Source of the DNA: Sorghum bicolor
Lineage: Eukaryota > Streptophyta > Magnoliopsida > Poales > Poaceae
Reading direction: 5' to 3'
DNA: 64,000 nt
Assembly (NCBI RefSeq): GCF_000003195.3
Contig: NC_012870.2
Coordinates: 15,430,501 to 15,494,500, forward strand
Positions 1-11,751 of the stretch are shown in pieces. The notes beneath the pieces are model-generated. The model worked only from the letters and a program-made list of their open reading frames with translations, was not told the origin of the DNA and searched no databases. The position numbers and the translations under genes were made by a program. The first letter of the stretch is position 1; the number at the start of each line of letters is the position of its first letter.

Positions 1-134
1 AGGTAGTTCATACTAGCTGGAAACTAATACGTATGTGTTGTCTCCAGATTATCGCCCGAAGAAGGAAGGGGTGCAAAATTTTGGAGAAGATTGAGACGAT
101 GTTTTACCAGAGCAGCATGGAATATTATTATATA

Positions 135-942
135 GAGTAAAGTCCACCGCCGGTCCCTTAACTTGTACCGTCGTGTCATCCCGGTCTCTAAACTTACAAA
201 TCGATCGTTTAGGTCTTCGAACTTGTTCGTCTGTGTCATCTCGGTCCTTAAACTTGTTCAGTTGTGTTATTCCGGTCCCTAAACTTAGAAATCACCCATT
301 TAGGTCCTTAAATTTGTTCAGCTGTGTCATCCCAGCCCCTAAACTTGGTTTTGAATCTCATCTGGGTCAAAACAAAGTAATTTAAAAACTCTATATCAAA
401 AAATAATTCATAACTTTTTCATATAAACTCGAATAAAGACAAACTTTATACCAAAGTTGTAGTCCTCAGCACAATCTACAACTTTGTAGTTGAAAAGTTT
501 TTTATTTGATGTTGTTTAGTGTTATAAAATTTAATTTTAAATTTTAAATTTCAAAATCTATAAACTTATAAAAAATATTTTAGGACCCTAAATGATTTTA
601 ATTTTAAAACTTTTCAACTGCAAAGTTGTAGATCACGTCGATGCCTACAATTTTGATATAAAGTTTATCTTTATTCGAGTTCATATGAAAAAGTTATGAG
701 TTATTTTTCAATATAAAGTTTTTAGATTCGTCCTGTTTTGATTTAGATGAGACTTAAAAACAAGTTTAGGGACCGGGATGACACAATTGAACAAGTTTGA
801 GGATCTATATGAGAGATTTTTAAGTTTAGGGACCAGAATGATACAATCGAACAAGTTTAGGTACCTAAACAGTCATTTTGCGAGTTTAAGGACCGGAATG
901 ACACACCCAAACAAGTTTAGGGACCGCTGATGGACTTTACTC
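135..942. mobile_element. Non-autonomous Mutator-like foldback element
   Basis: The two ends are inverted copies: GAGTAAAGTCCACCG at the left and its near-complement TGGACTTTACTC at the right. The 9-bp direct repeat TATTATATA stands on both sides (126-134 and 943-951), which is the TSD length of Mutator-like elements. Almost the whole 808 bp is one long inverted repeat. Each arm holds several copies of a unit of the type GGTCCCTAAACTTG with TGTGTCATCCC, and an inner arm around CAACTTTGTAG. There is no transposase. A long foldback like this could form a hairpin transcript, but nothing here shows that it is transcribed. Confidence 0.85.
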
Positions 943-1700
943 TATTATATATATCTTTGGTTGCTATAAGCAATATCGTTTCTTCTTTTATTTATTTATC
1001 CTACAAATTCAAGGCATGAAGTTCGTTCTTAAGTTTACTTGAATATATATATTTACATTGCCTCTTGCTAAGTTTGGCCGGTATATTAAAAAAATCACTC
1101 ACAGATGGCACTGCAGCAGGCGCGCGCCTGGAGTGTACGTCCGGATCAAATTATAAACCTTACAACAGTCATGCATCCTTTTTCTATATATATATATATA
1201 TATGGAAATTCCTTTGTACACGTACATGTAGTTACTCTCATCTTCAATAAACTACATTGTGTATGTATTCATACTTGTTTATCAGTTTGAGTATGTTTAT
1301 ATACTCATATTAAAAGACTCTAGATCTTACCACGCGAAAAAATTTCAAAAAAAAATTATATTTTAAATATATTACTAAAATGCCACTACTATATTATATA
1401 CAATAAGTATAACCATATACTCTATGTATATATGCATACTTAACAGACATATCACTCTAGATGGTTTAGTATGATCATATACTTTGTCTATATACATTTC
1501 GTCCGGTTATATACACCTTAAATCTAGAGATACATAGACGAGAGTAACTACACGCGTGTAAAGAAACACGTCCAGCCATGCATACTTTACGGGTAACATG
1601 CTTGAGCGTAGAAAGGGTAGATATATACAAAACTATGAAGTCAACCAGTCGCGCCCGCAGGCAAGATATTCTGGATTTGCTACCACCGTCCTGCCTCTCT
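943..1700. other. AT-rich spacer before GDSL copy 1
   Basis: No gene is seen. The stretch is AT-rich, with a short (TA)n run near 1184-1203. It must contain the distal promoter of the GDSL gene that starts at 1755, but I recognise no specific regulatory site apart from the TATA-like sequence listed separately. Confidence 0.5.
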
Positions 1701-1708
1701 TATATATT
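1701..1708 (+). promoter_or_regulatory. TATA-like box of GDSL copy 1
   Basis: TATATATT lies 47 bases before the ATG at 1755, which would give a short 5' leader. The leader holds TTGCCTGAAATT, which recurs just before the ATG of GDSL copy 3 and, changed, of copy 2. This supports common descent of the three promoters. Confidence 0.5.
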
Positions 1709-1754
1709 CACAAAGCGCTTTCTCCGTTGCCTGAAATTCTGAACCAGCTGCGAA

Positions 1755-3436
1755 ATGGGTCGTCTCTCTTCTTGTAAGAGCACCGCCAGCCTTCTTCTCT
1801 GCGTCGCCGTTAGTTTCTTGGCCGAGCTCGTCCTCGTCCATGGCGGGCTGGTTCCGGCGCTGTACGTGCTGGGCGACTCGCAGGCAGACGTCGGGAACAA
1901 CAACCACCTGCAGCTGTCGCCGCTCAGGGCAAACTTCCCGCGCAACGGCATCGACTACCCGGGGCAGCAGGCCACCGGCAGGTTCAGCAATGGCCACAAC
2001 TTCGTCGACTTTCTTGGTATGTTCTTATTGATTCGTGGCCATTTGACTCCAAGCTTAGATTTTGGTACTTCTTGATGGCATTAGTCATTAGCAGGAGGAT
2101 ATACTAATGAGATCTGATCATTTGTGCACGAATTCGACCGTGTTCTTGAGGAGTTGAGTGTGTATCAGTTGAGCTGCTGAAACTGATGCGCTGCATAATT
2201 TGTACCAATTTCAGCTGGCAGCCTTGGGCTAGCCAGCCCTCCTGCCTACCACTCCATCCGCGACACTGCAGGCAGCAACTCCACATATCTGGACGGCATC
2301 AACTTTGCTTCCGGTGGTGCAGGAGTTTGTGACCTCACAAACAAGGTTATTCACAACGGAAACTGTGCTGTTTTGCCTCTACTCTACCTCTATCGACTAC
2401 CATTACCATCTGGTCACAGACTGACAAAGATGAGCATGCCTTCATGCTGAATTCTGGATCTGCAGGGCCAGTGCTTCAGCTTCGATCACCAAATCGAGTG
2501 CGACTACTCGAGCGTCCATTCAGAACTGGTGCGGCAGCTCGGGCAGCCTCAGGCCACGGACCATCTGTCCAAATCCATCTTCGTCGTGGCTATCGGCGGC
2601 AACGACATAATCTTCCGCGCCCTGCCCCGGCCCGCCGTCGATTTGACGGCGGAAGTACTGGCAGTAATCTCCCTCCCTCCCCAGGAGTTCATCGACTCGC
2701 TGGCGCAGACCTTGAGACGCCAGCTGCAGGTGTGTACTGTAGCACTGTAGTGAAGCTGCTGAGGCTCGATCTGACGACTGACGACTGACGACTGCCTGAA
2801 CAAAACTGCATGCGGATGGATCGATTTTCAGAGGCTCTACGACCTCGGGATGCGCAGGCTCTTCTTCGTCGGCGCGGCTCCCATCGGGTGCGTGCCGCTG
2901 ATGCGGGAGCTGAGCCTGAGCCGCCGCCTCACCACCGCCGGCGGATGCCACGACGGCGCCAACGACATGTCCGCCCGGTACAACGCGGCGGTGAGGTCCC
3001 TCCTCGGCGACATGAGCACGCAGCACCAGGATTTGCAGTACGCCTTCTTCGACACCTACACCACGTTGATGCAGCACATCAAGGAACCAGAAGCAAACGG
3101 TACGTACGTACGGGGTGGACAAAATTAATTAGCAGATGCATGCTGCTGCTTGATGGTCAGCTGATGAGCGGAATATATATATATATACTCCTTGCATGAC
3201 AATTGACAGGCTATGCCGAGGTGAAAGCAGCGTGCTGCGGTCTCGGGGATAACAATGCCATGTATCGGTGCGGGCGGGTGAGCACGGTGTGCCCCAACAG
3301 GACCAACCACATGTTCTGGGACCTCGTCCACCCGACGGAGACCACGTCGCGGAGGCTCACCGGCATTGCCTTCGACGGTTCCTCGCCATTGGTTTCGCCC
3401 ATAAATGTGAGGACGCTTGTAAGCCAGGAGCGTTGA
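1755..3436 (+). CDS. GDSL esterase/lipase, array copy 1
   Basis: A secreted SGNH-fold serine hydrolase of the plant GDSL family, which cleaves ester bonds of lipids, cutin-type polymers or acylated sugars; the substrate cannot be told from sequence. Exons with GT-AG borders: 1755-2016, 2215-2345, 2466-2729, 2832-3099, 3210-3436, joining in frame to 383 residues, the usual family length. Residues 1 to about 29 look like a signal peptide. Block I is GDSQADVGNNN with the catalytic Ser at residue 42, so it is GDSQ rather than GDSL. Block II is around TGRFSNG. Block III GGND has its Asn at about residue 177. Block V DLVHPTE has Asp 346 and His 349. All four catalytic positions are present, so an active enzyme is expected. 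The start follows a TATA-like box and a leader shared with copies 2 and 3. Exons are GC-rich and introns AT-rich. Confidence 0.9.
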
Positions 3437-3472
3437 CGTTACGTTGTGATAGACAGTACCAGTTTGGGCCAA

Positions 3473-3475
<3 letters not shown>

Positions 3476-3516
<41 letters not shown>
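3476..3516. repeat. (TA)n microsatellite
   Basis: About 20 TA units lie 40 bases after the stop codon of GDSL copy 1, within or just past its 3' untranslated region. Confidence 0.95.
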
Positions 3517-3520
<4 letters not shown>

Positions 3521-4010
3521 AACGGGTCATGTCGGCACGGCCCGACATCGTGCCATGCCGTACCGTAGTTCGTCGTGCTGTTGCGGGTCGTCATGCCTCT
3601 ATGGGCTTCATACCTGGCCTTCAGCCTAAGGCACAGCTGGTGGCCTCGTTTTCGTGCCGTGCTGGTACACGACATATTTTCATCAATTTTTTCACCAAAT
3701 GCTGAAACATTTCATTTTTTTCACCAATTGTTCATCATTTTCACTAATATAACAATTAATAACACATATATACAAGTCACAACTACACTAAAAGTTTATT
3801 TTCACCGGGCCGACCGGTGAAACGGGTCGTGCCCGTGGCGTGCCGCGTGCTTGAGTGGCGGCCTAGGAACGGCATGGTCCCTTGGACAGGGACGACCCGG
3901 GCCTAGTGGCCACCGGGCCAGGCTTTGCTCGAGCCGAGCCAAATCGTCGGGCCATGGGCCGGGCGACTAGGCCGCGGGCTACAGGGCCATGCATAGCCTA
4001 TACTATACGT
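3517..4010. repeat. GCACGG/CGGGCC-rich dispersed repeat
   Basis: This stretch is dense in GGCACGG, CGGGCCG and GTGCCG words, flanking an AT-rich middle. A very similar composition recurs at about 40430-40930 in this window, so it is probably a dispersed repeat or the subterminal part of a DNA transposon. I could not place its ends or a TSD, so the class is left open. Confidence 0.4.
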
Positions 4011-5084
<1,074 letters not shown>

Positions 5085-5088
5085 ATGA

Positions 5089-7455
5089 ATTTTTTTTGAG
5101 GGGAAACAGGAGGGGGGCTTGAACCCCTACTGTGCTTTTATTTCCAAAACAAAAACAAAGTGTTCCAAAGTACAAAGATCAAGATACAAAGAAAGAAACA
5201 AAGAAAATGGAAAGAACTACACATAAGCTTCTAGCCATGAAACTAAAACAGGTTGTACATCTTCTTTTGGCTGTAGGATAACTAGAGCAAACTCTGCTTT
5301 GATGATGGTTTTGCATCTGTGCACCGAAGCTGGCAATCCTCTGAAGATGACATCATTTCTTACTGACCAAATAGACCAGCACATGGTGATCAGGGTTTCT
5401 AGAAAAAAGGTACATGAAGTTGAACCTTGAAAGCTTCGAAAACCTGAAGGATTTCCACGGTACACTAGTACACAGAACTACTACACAGGCGGTTCCCAAC
5501 CCCTTTCCACAGACGGATTGGAAAACTACCTGCGCAGGGTGCCTATGGAAATAATTATTTTCACAGGCAGGTAATATGGAACCGCCTGTAGAAATTCATT
5601 TCTACAGGCGTTTCAATTACGTCACCCGCCTGTAGAAATGTATTTTCTATAGACGGTTGTCATTACAAAACCGCCTGTGTTAAAATTTTTAAATCTCCCG
5701 CCAATTTTCAAATTTTCCCTAACAACTAAATCAAATTGACAAGGTAGAAAAACACCGTTGATGGAATCAGCTAAATATATATCTTGATTTCATTAAAATA
5801 AATTTGAGAAGGAAACATGGAAATGGTGAGAGGAGAGGCATCATCTCACCATCTTAAGCAACCTCATACATGAAAAATGCATATTGCATAATTAAATCAA
5901 ATTTACATAAAAAATAACATCCTAAACAATATAATTTAAAAAAACTAAAAAAGAAAATCTATCTTTCTCTCTTCCCAAGCATGAAAACACCATTCATGTA
6001 AACCACTACATATATATTTCTTGGATTCACTAATTAGAGGAAGAAACATGGAAATGGGGAGATGAGAGACATCATCTAACCATCTTAAGCAGCCTCATTT
6101 GAGCAAATATAGTGCATACCTAGCTAGTCTACTCTCTCCCTCTCATGGTGAAACCCTAGATCAAAAAAGTAGCTCAGTTGAGCAAGAGGGCACAAAAAGA
6201 GGCATTAGAGGCATGAACTAACCTTTCTTAGCCCCATCCTTCCAAGAAATGAAGATCAAAACCTCCCCCTTGTATTTTGGAAAATCTAGACCTCCAAGAT
6301 GGCCTCCAACCGAAGGTGGCTGCTAGCAACACTTCTGCCCGAGGAGGAAGAAGGGAGGCTAGGGGGTATTTATAGAAAGAATTGCACAGGCGGTTTCTAA
6401 TCATCGCCATACAATTTTACAACAGAGACGCACGATAATCAAAACCGCCTGTGGAAAGTTTTTACCACCGCTGGCTTAGAGCATCTGTGTACTAGTGGTA
6501 ATTGGAACGGCCAGCTGCAGAGTATTCCAACATGCAGTTGCAAAAGGGCAGCCAAAAAGGAGATGGAAAAGGGTCTCCTCTACGTCAAAAGCACAATGAA
6601 CACAACTGTGATCATCAAGATGCATGGTCTTACGCCTCGGTAACTCTCTGGTGCTCAACCTAAAAAGAATTTTCTTTTGTTCTGACAAGAGGTCTTCCAT
6701 AACCAGCTGTATATTGGTGAACATGTGCAGTACCAATTAGACTTTTGTATGCTTTCTGTGAAGATAAATTAGCTGAACCCCACAAATAAATCCACTGATC
6801 AAGTTGCTAACTGAGGTGCAGGTTCTGAATGATATTTTGTAATTAAATAAATTGACCAGGCTTCAGTGGACAAAGGTAAATGAAAATGGGCGGTAAGTGG
6901 CATCGTAAACTTCATATCATGAACTGAAATAATGGTGCTATTGGAAAAGGAAGCTAACTCTAGAAAAGATTGTTGAAGAACATGATTATTCCAAAGATCC
7001 AACCAAAACAAACAGGACTTTTCATCTAAAACATTGACCAAAACCAACCCTTTAAACTCATTTATTAATTTCAAAATGTCTTTCCACAAGAAGGAACTCT
7101 TAAGGTTAGTAGATGATCTAGGGAGCTCCCCATGAGCATAATGTCTAACCCAAACAAGTTTCACCCAAGGAATGTCACACTTATTATAAAACTTATGCAA
7201 ATGTTTCAGCAAAAGACATTGATTCTGCGTCTGGAGATTCAAAACACCTAAGCCCCCTTCTTTTTTGGAATAGAAATCATATGCCAAGCTGCCTTTGGTG
7301 GCTTCTTATTATTAATATCAAAGCCTCTCCACAAGCAATACTTCCTGTATTTGTCTATTTGCTTTATAATTGCCTTAGGCAGAAGAAATTAGGTACTCAT
7401 GGCAAAAGTGGGCAAAGCATTGAAAACTGCATTTGTAAGTTCTAATCTGCCACCT
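5089..7455 (-). mobile_element. 5'-truncated LINE, split by a CACTA insertion
   Basis: Read on the minus strand, this is the 3' part of a plant L1-type non-LTR retrotransposon. Translation from about 7455 down gives the end of the reverse transcriptase region (GRLELTNAVF type) and then a stretch with KKEGGLGVLNLQTQNQ, typical of the part after the catalytic core. Near 6700-6560 is the zinc-binding RVT region (CVHCAFDVEETLFHLLFGCP). The C-terminal end is at 5465-5217, with the CWSIWSVRNDVIF motif. The 3' end is an A-run (T-run on plus at about 5091). The YADD catalytic part is missing, and the frame is broken by stops and by the inserted element at 5463-6497, so it is inactive. Confidence 0.8.
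5463..6497. mobile_element. Small non-autonomous CACTA element (TSD GTA)
   Basis: The left end is CACTAGTACACAGA and the right end is its complement TCTGTGTACTAGTG. The 3-bp direct repeat GTA stands at 5460-5462 and 6498-6500, which is the CACTA (En/Spm) TSD length. Next to the ends are inverted units around ACAGGCGGTT and AACCGCCTGT, the kind of subterminal repeats to which CACTA proteins bind. The 1,035 bp hold no transposase. The element sits within the zinc-binding part of the LINE, so it is the younger insertion. Confidence 0.88.
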
Positions 7456-7522
7456 TGACTTATTATCCACACCAAGTATTAATAATCTCTTGTTTATATT
7501 TGGTTAAAGTTGAGGACATTTG

Positions 7523-7786
7523 GGCAACGTATCATATGCAACCCATTTTCGTGTGCAACCTATGCAAACACAAATTAAGGCCACAGGATCTAGATCTAAC
7601 GTCTGAGGTTTTTTCACTTAAACCCCTCCACCTGTGGGTTTAAAATCTAACCTGTGTGTATCCAGATGGAAGGGTTTACGTGAAAAAACCTTAGACGTTA
7701 GATCTAGATCATATGGCCTTAATTGGTAGTTGCATAGGTTGCACACAAAGCTAGGTTGTACGCTGGGTTGCACAGGATACGTTTCC
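7523..7786. mobile_element. Mutator-like MITE with 9-bp TSD
   Basis: Ends GGCAACGTATC and GATACGTTTCC are inverted copies and continue as matching arms (ATGCAACCC against GGGTTGCAC). The 9-bp GGACATTTG is directly repeated at 7514-7522 and 7787-7795. Inner arms around GATCTAGATC and AACGTCTGAGG also pair, so the 264 bp form an almost complete hairpin. No coding capacity. Confidence 0.85.
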
Positions 7787-8020
7787 GGACATTTGACTTC
7801 AGGATACTTGAGAACGGCAGTTAATATAACGGTACGTAACAATCTTTTAATAATGGATGCAGTACATGACGCCATGTGTAGGTTCTTCATTTGTCAAATG
7901 TCAATGGTACGGATCGGATCAGTTTTGATCAGGATTTGGCAGTCAACTGACGCACATGCGGACGTCCGGTCGCGGCAGTTCGTGCAGAATGTTGCTCTCT
8001 CTCTCTCTCTCGTGCTGTAT

Positions 8021-8261
8021 GGCCTTGTTTAGTTCAAAAAAATTTACAAAATTTTTTTAGATTTCTCGTCACATTAAATCTTTAGACACATGCATATAGT
8101 ATTAAATATAAACAAAAATAAAAACTAATTGTACAGTTTGGTCGAAATTGACGAGACGAATTTTTAAGCCTAGTTAGTCCATAATTGGACAATATTTGTC
8201 AAATACAAACAAAAATGCTACAGTGTCAATTTTCTAAAAATTTTTAGAACTAAACAAGGCC
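8021..8261. mobile_element. Tourist-like MITE just upstream of GDSL copy 2
   Basis: Terminal inverted repeats GGCCTTGTTTAGTTC and GAACTAAACAAGGCC, with TAT on both sides (8018-8020 and 8262-8264). Two other copies of this family are at 19489 and 56294. The latter has a clear TAA TSD, which points to the PIF/Harbinger (Tourist) group. The right TSD overlaps the only TATA-like sequence near the promoter of GDSL copy 2. Confidence 0.85.
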
Positions 8262-8269
8262 TATATATA
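8262..8269 (+). promoter_or_regulatory. TATA-like box of GDSL copy 2
   Basis: TATATATA begins at the first base after the Tourist-like MITE, and its first three bases are the MITE's right TSD. It lies 104 bases before the ATG at 8373. Functional use is inferred from position only. Confidence 0.4.
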
Positions 8270-8372
8270 ACAATAACAATACATATGCGTCGGATTATCT
8301 CAACAAGCTGTGGCACACAATGAAAGCAGCTTGCTCCATTACCTGAAAAACACGGAGTCGTAGTAGTTCTGG

Positions 8373-10131
8373 ATGAAAATGGGTCGTCCTTCTAAGAGCA
8401 CCACCGCGATCGGTCTTCTTCTCTGGCTAGCTTTGGTGTTGTTGGTTCAGGGACAGCAGGGTGGCCCGTCCCCGGCGCTGTACATGTTCGGCGACTCGCA
8501 GCTGGACGTCGGGAACAACAACTACGTGTTGACGTCGCAGCTGTTGTTCAAGGCGAACCACCCGCGCTACGGCGTCGACTACCCAGGGGGAGTGGCCACC
8601 GGCAGGTTCAGCAACGGCCGCAACCTAGCCGACTTCATCGGTACTTCAACACTCATGCTACTTGTTTTGTTATATATTGCACTAGATCCTGCATGCCTCT
8701 TGTTAACTCTATTTTGTGCACCCACCAATGCCTGCAGCTGCAAGTCTGGGTGTCGCCACCAGCCCTCCGGCGTATCGTTCCATCTCCAACGACACAGGAA
8801 ACTCCTCCATATTTCTCAAAGGTGTCAACTTTGCTTACGGGGGTGCAGGAGTCTCAGACCTTCGAGACGAGGGTAGGCGGTTAGCTTGTACATTTGGAAG
8901 ATAGAGGCGAAAGTTCAGATTTTGTGAGAAATACCACCAATTGGTTTTTTCCTCTCTCCCTCATAGAATCACCGTTCATACGACTTCATTCTATTCGGGC
9001 GCAACGGCTTGAGGGAACAGATCGAGCGCGACTACTCCAGCGTCCACGCACAACTGGTGCGGCAGCTCGGGCAGACCGAGGCCTCCGCCCACCTCGCCAA
9101 TTCCATCTTCGTCATCGCCGTCGGCGGCACCGACATAGTGGAACGCTTCTTGTTAGACCCTGCCTACAGGGAGCGGATCCGCTCCGATCAAGAATACCAG
9201 CAGTACGTCGCCAGATCGCTGGCCGCCGCCTTCAACGCCCATCTGGTTGTGCGTGCCCTAAACTTACACTCAGAGCCTGTTTGGCAAGATTTCTCATGAG
9301 AAGCTTCTCTAAAGGACTCTTATACTTTTACTAAAAAAACAGCTTCTCTTTAGAAAAACGTTTGGCAGAGCTCCAAGCTAGAGCTGGAGCCGGAGAGGAG
9401 CCCTGCCAAATGAACCCAGTAGCTAGCTTCTACCGTTTCTCCTTCCAATTGGTCTTATCAGACAGAACACTGAATTAAACAAGCAAAAAAAAAATTGCAT
9501 CATGCAGAGTCTGTACCAGATGGGGATGCGCAAGGTGTTCGTCGTGGGTACGGGGCCACTCGGGTGCTACCCGGCGGTGCGGCTGCCGCAGAGCAGCGAC
9601 ACCACGCCGTGCCGCGACGAGGTGAACTCTCTGTCGGCTCAGTACAACGCCGCGGTGGTCGACCGTCTGCGGCGCGCCGCGGCCGGGAGCTCGGAGCTGC
9701 GCTACTCCTTCTTCGACCAGTACGCCGTGCTGCAGCGGTACCTGCAGGAGCCAGAAGCAAATGGTAAGAAAGGCCGCCGGAAATTGATGATGGATCAACC
9801 GATGATCCACACACAAATTCCACACATGCCATCAACTTCAACTACGTACGAACTGAATGATATTCGCCGTTACTATAGCTTGTTGATCGCGACGAACTAC
9901 TACTAATTTGGGACAGGCTATGGTGATGTGAAAGAGGCGTGCTGTGAGGTGACGGATGCGGCGCCAGTATGCAACTCCATGAGCTCACTGTGTCCCAACA
10001 GGACGGACCACATGTTCTGGGACGGCGTCCATCTCACGGAGATCACCACGCAGAAGCTCATGGCAATCGCCTTCGACGGCTCCGCGCCGGTTGTTTCGCC
10101 AGTGAATTTGAAGGAGCTCAGCGCCCCATAG
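8373..10131 (+). CDS. GDSL esterase/lipase-like, array copy 2, atypical active site
   Basis: A plant GDSL-family protein, probably secreted (hydrophobic N-terminus, residues 13-27). Exons by comparison with copies 1 and 3: 8373-8640, 8738-8871/8872, 8967-9248, 9508-9763, 9917-10131. Block I GDSQLDVGNNN has Ser at residue 42. Block II TGRFSNG is intact. Block V is DGVHLTE, with Leu in place of the usual Pro. In block III the oxyanion-hole Asn is replaced: GGTDI, Thr codon at 9129-9131, where every other copy has Asn. At intron 2 the aligned border has one extra G. The GT donor at 8873 leaves one extra base, so exon 3 would be read in the wrong frame from the AG at 8966. Either an unusual splice is used or the gene is damaged. 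A second ATG at 8379 matches the copy 1 start better. Low or lost enzyme activity is likely. Confidence 0.75.
9273..9417. mobile_element. Small MITE in intron 3 of GDSL copy 2
   Basis: The intron holds GAGCCTGTTTGGCA at one side and the near-complement TGCCAAATGAACCC at the other, with inner arms around AGAAGCTTCTCT. This is the look of a short grass MITE. I could not fix a TSD, so the class is open. Copies 1 and 3 have much shorter intron 3 sequences without it. Confidence 0.55.
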
Positions 10132-10640
10132 GTGAAATACTGTAATAAGAAGGGTGTGCCCGTATCGGTTTAACTTAGGTTGAAAAATGAAAATCATCGT
10201 GAATAATGCATGTGACGCAGCTCTGTGACTACTGGTAGGTCAAAAGTCTACCAGTCTGCTGTCGAATAATGGATATGAAACCGACATAATTATAGTGGTT
10301 ACTCCTCGCACAAAATTAATAATCATGATGGTTATTAATCAGCATGATGGTTATTATCAAAAATACATGGCGATCTTTCTTCCAAACAAAAGAGTATAGG
10401 ATGGTGATTTTTTTTTGGAAAGATCCGAATTCGTTATTAGCATATATTAGTAAGCAGAGATTGTACAAGCACAAGCTGCGCGCACTAACGATCACCTTAC
10501 CAGCTTACCTACACCATACTATACAGTTTGGAATGAATAATTTCGCTAGAGAAAGGGGAAATGAGTAGGGTCGTTGTTTTCTTTTGTTGTCGTCTTTTGT
10601 TGTCGTCGTAGTCGTTTTGACCCTTCGGGTTGTTGTTAAA
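10132..10640. other. 3' flank of GDSL copy 2
   Basis: No gene. The segment ATCGTGAATAATGCATGTGA near 10196 is repeated beyond GDSL copy 3 at about 30612, so 3' flanks were duplicated with the genes. From about 10410, a T-run followed by TTGGAAAGATCC could be another LINE tail on the minus strand, but this is weak. Confidence 0.5.
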
Positions 10641-10646
10641 CAAATA

Positions 10647-10881
10647 CTCCCTCCGTCCTTTTTTAATTGTCGCTTGCGCTTTCCGAAAAACAACTGCCGG
10701 CAATTATATATTAAAAAGTATTAATATTTATAATACGTAATTAGTATTATTAGAAAGATCTTTGAATCTAGTTTTCAAACAAATTTATTTGGAGATACAA
10801 ATGTTGCACGTATTTTCTATAAATCGAGTCAAACTTGTGGCACGCACACCAATAACGATAATTAAAAAGGGACGGAGAGAG
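10647..10881. mobile_element. Stowaway-like MITE
   Basis: Ends CTCCCTCCGTCC and GGACGGAGAGAG with TA on both sides (10645-10646 and 10882-10883). The 235-bp length and TA target are those of Stowaway (Tc1/mariner) MITEs. Confidence 0.88.
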
Positions 10882-10889
10882 TACGTGGA

Positions 10890-11231
10890 AAACTATTGGT
10901 AAAGTGGAGCCTATGTATGTATCTGTAAAAAGGATATTCACTGATGACTAATTGTTGTCAACAATGCCACCCCTGTCAAATTACTTGCTCGGCCCTGGTT
11001 GCCAACTTGCGAGACCGACGGTTGGAGACTATGCCGGAGCTCGCGAGGGCCCATCGGCGTCCTGGGTTGTAGTTGGGCCTTTCATCGTGGGTGGCGAGCA
11101 CCAGCTGGCTATGAGCTCCTTCGATGAGAGAGAGATCCTTCAAATCTCTCTGAATCGAAGCATAAATCACCACTAGTAAATAGATTTTGGGACACAAGCT
11201 AGTTTTATTAAAAAAGGTGGTCATCATATCA

Positions 11232-11233
<2 letters not shown>
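10890..11233. other. Anonymous spacer
   Basis: No gene is recognised. A 74-codon open frame at 10952-11176 lacks any family feature. The stretch contains moderately GC-rich sequence around 10980-11110. Confidence 0.4.

Positions 11234-11284
<51 letters not shown>
11234..11284. repeat. (TA)n microsatellite
   Basis: About 25 uninterrupted TA units followed by a short (CA) run. It borders the inverted-repeat element that begins at 11293. Confidence 0.95.
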
Positions 11285-11292
<8 letters not shown>

Positions 11293-11294
<2 letters not shown>

Positions 11295-11751
11295 TAGCGC
11301 TATTGTACATCCTAAGTGTAGAATATTATTCTACACCATAAGCCAAATTTGAGCAGAAAAAATACTGAGCAGTACTGGAGAGTGTTCAGTATCATCCAAC
11401 ACTACACTTAGGACCACGAAATACTGAACAATACTGAAATACGGATACTGAACGAAACTGAAATCTGTTCAGTATAGTAGTTTGGTGTAGAATAGTATTC
11501 TACACCTAGGGTGTAGAATAGCACTTGTATATATATATATATACATATAAGTGCTATTCTACATCAAACTATTATACTAAATAAAATTCAGTATTGTTCA
11601 GTACTTGCGTTTCAATATTTTTCAGTATTTCAGGGTCCTAGGTGTAGTCATGAATGATACTGAACGTTTTAGTATTGCTCAGTATTTTTTCTTCTCAGTT
11701 TTGACTTGCGGTGTAGAATAATTTATACCTAGAGTGTAGAATAGCGCTACC
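11293..11751. mobile_element. Foldback element with ATACTGAAC-type repeats
   Basis: Ends GGTAGCGCTATT and AATAGCGCTACC are perfect inverted copies. Inside, the motif GTGTAGAATA and its complement, and many CAGTAT/ATACTG words, form two arms that pair across a (TA)n centre at about 11528-11545. No coding sequence. I could not confirm a TSD, partly because the left flank is a microsatellite, so the superfamily is open. Confidence 0.7.

Noticed and set aside
2520..3122. 200-codon minus-strand open frame over GDSL copy 1
   Set aside because: It crosses exons 3 and 4 and the intron between them on the opposite strand and has no recognisable domain.
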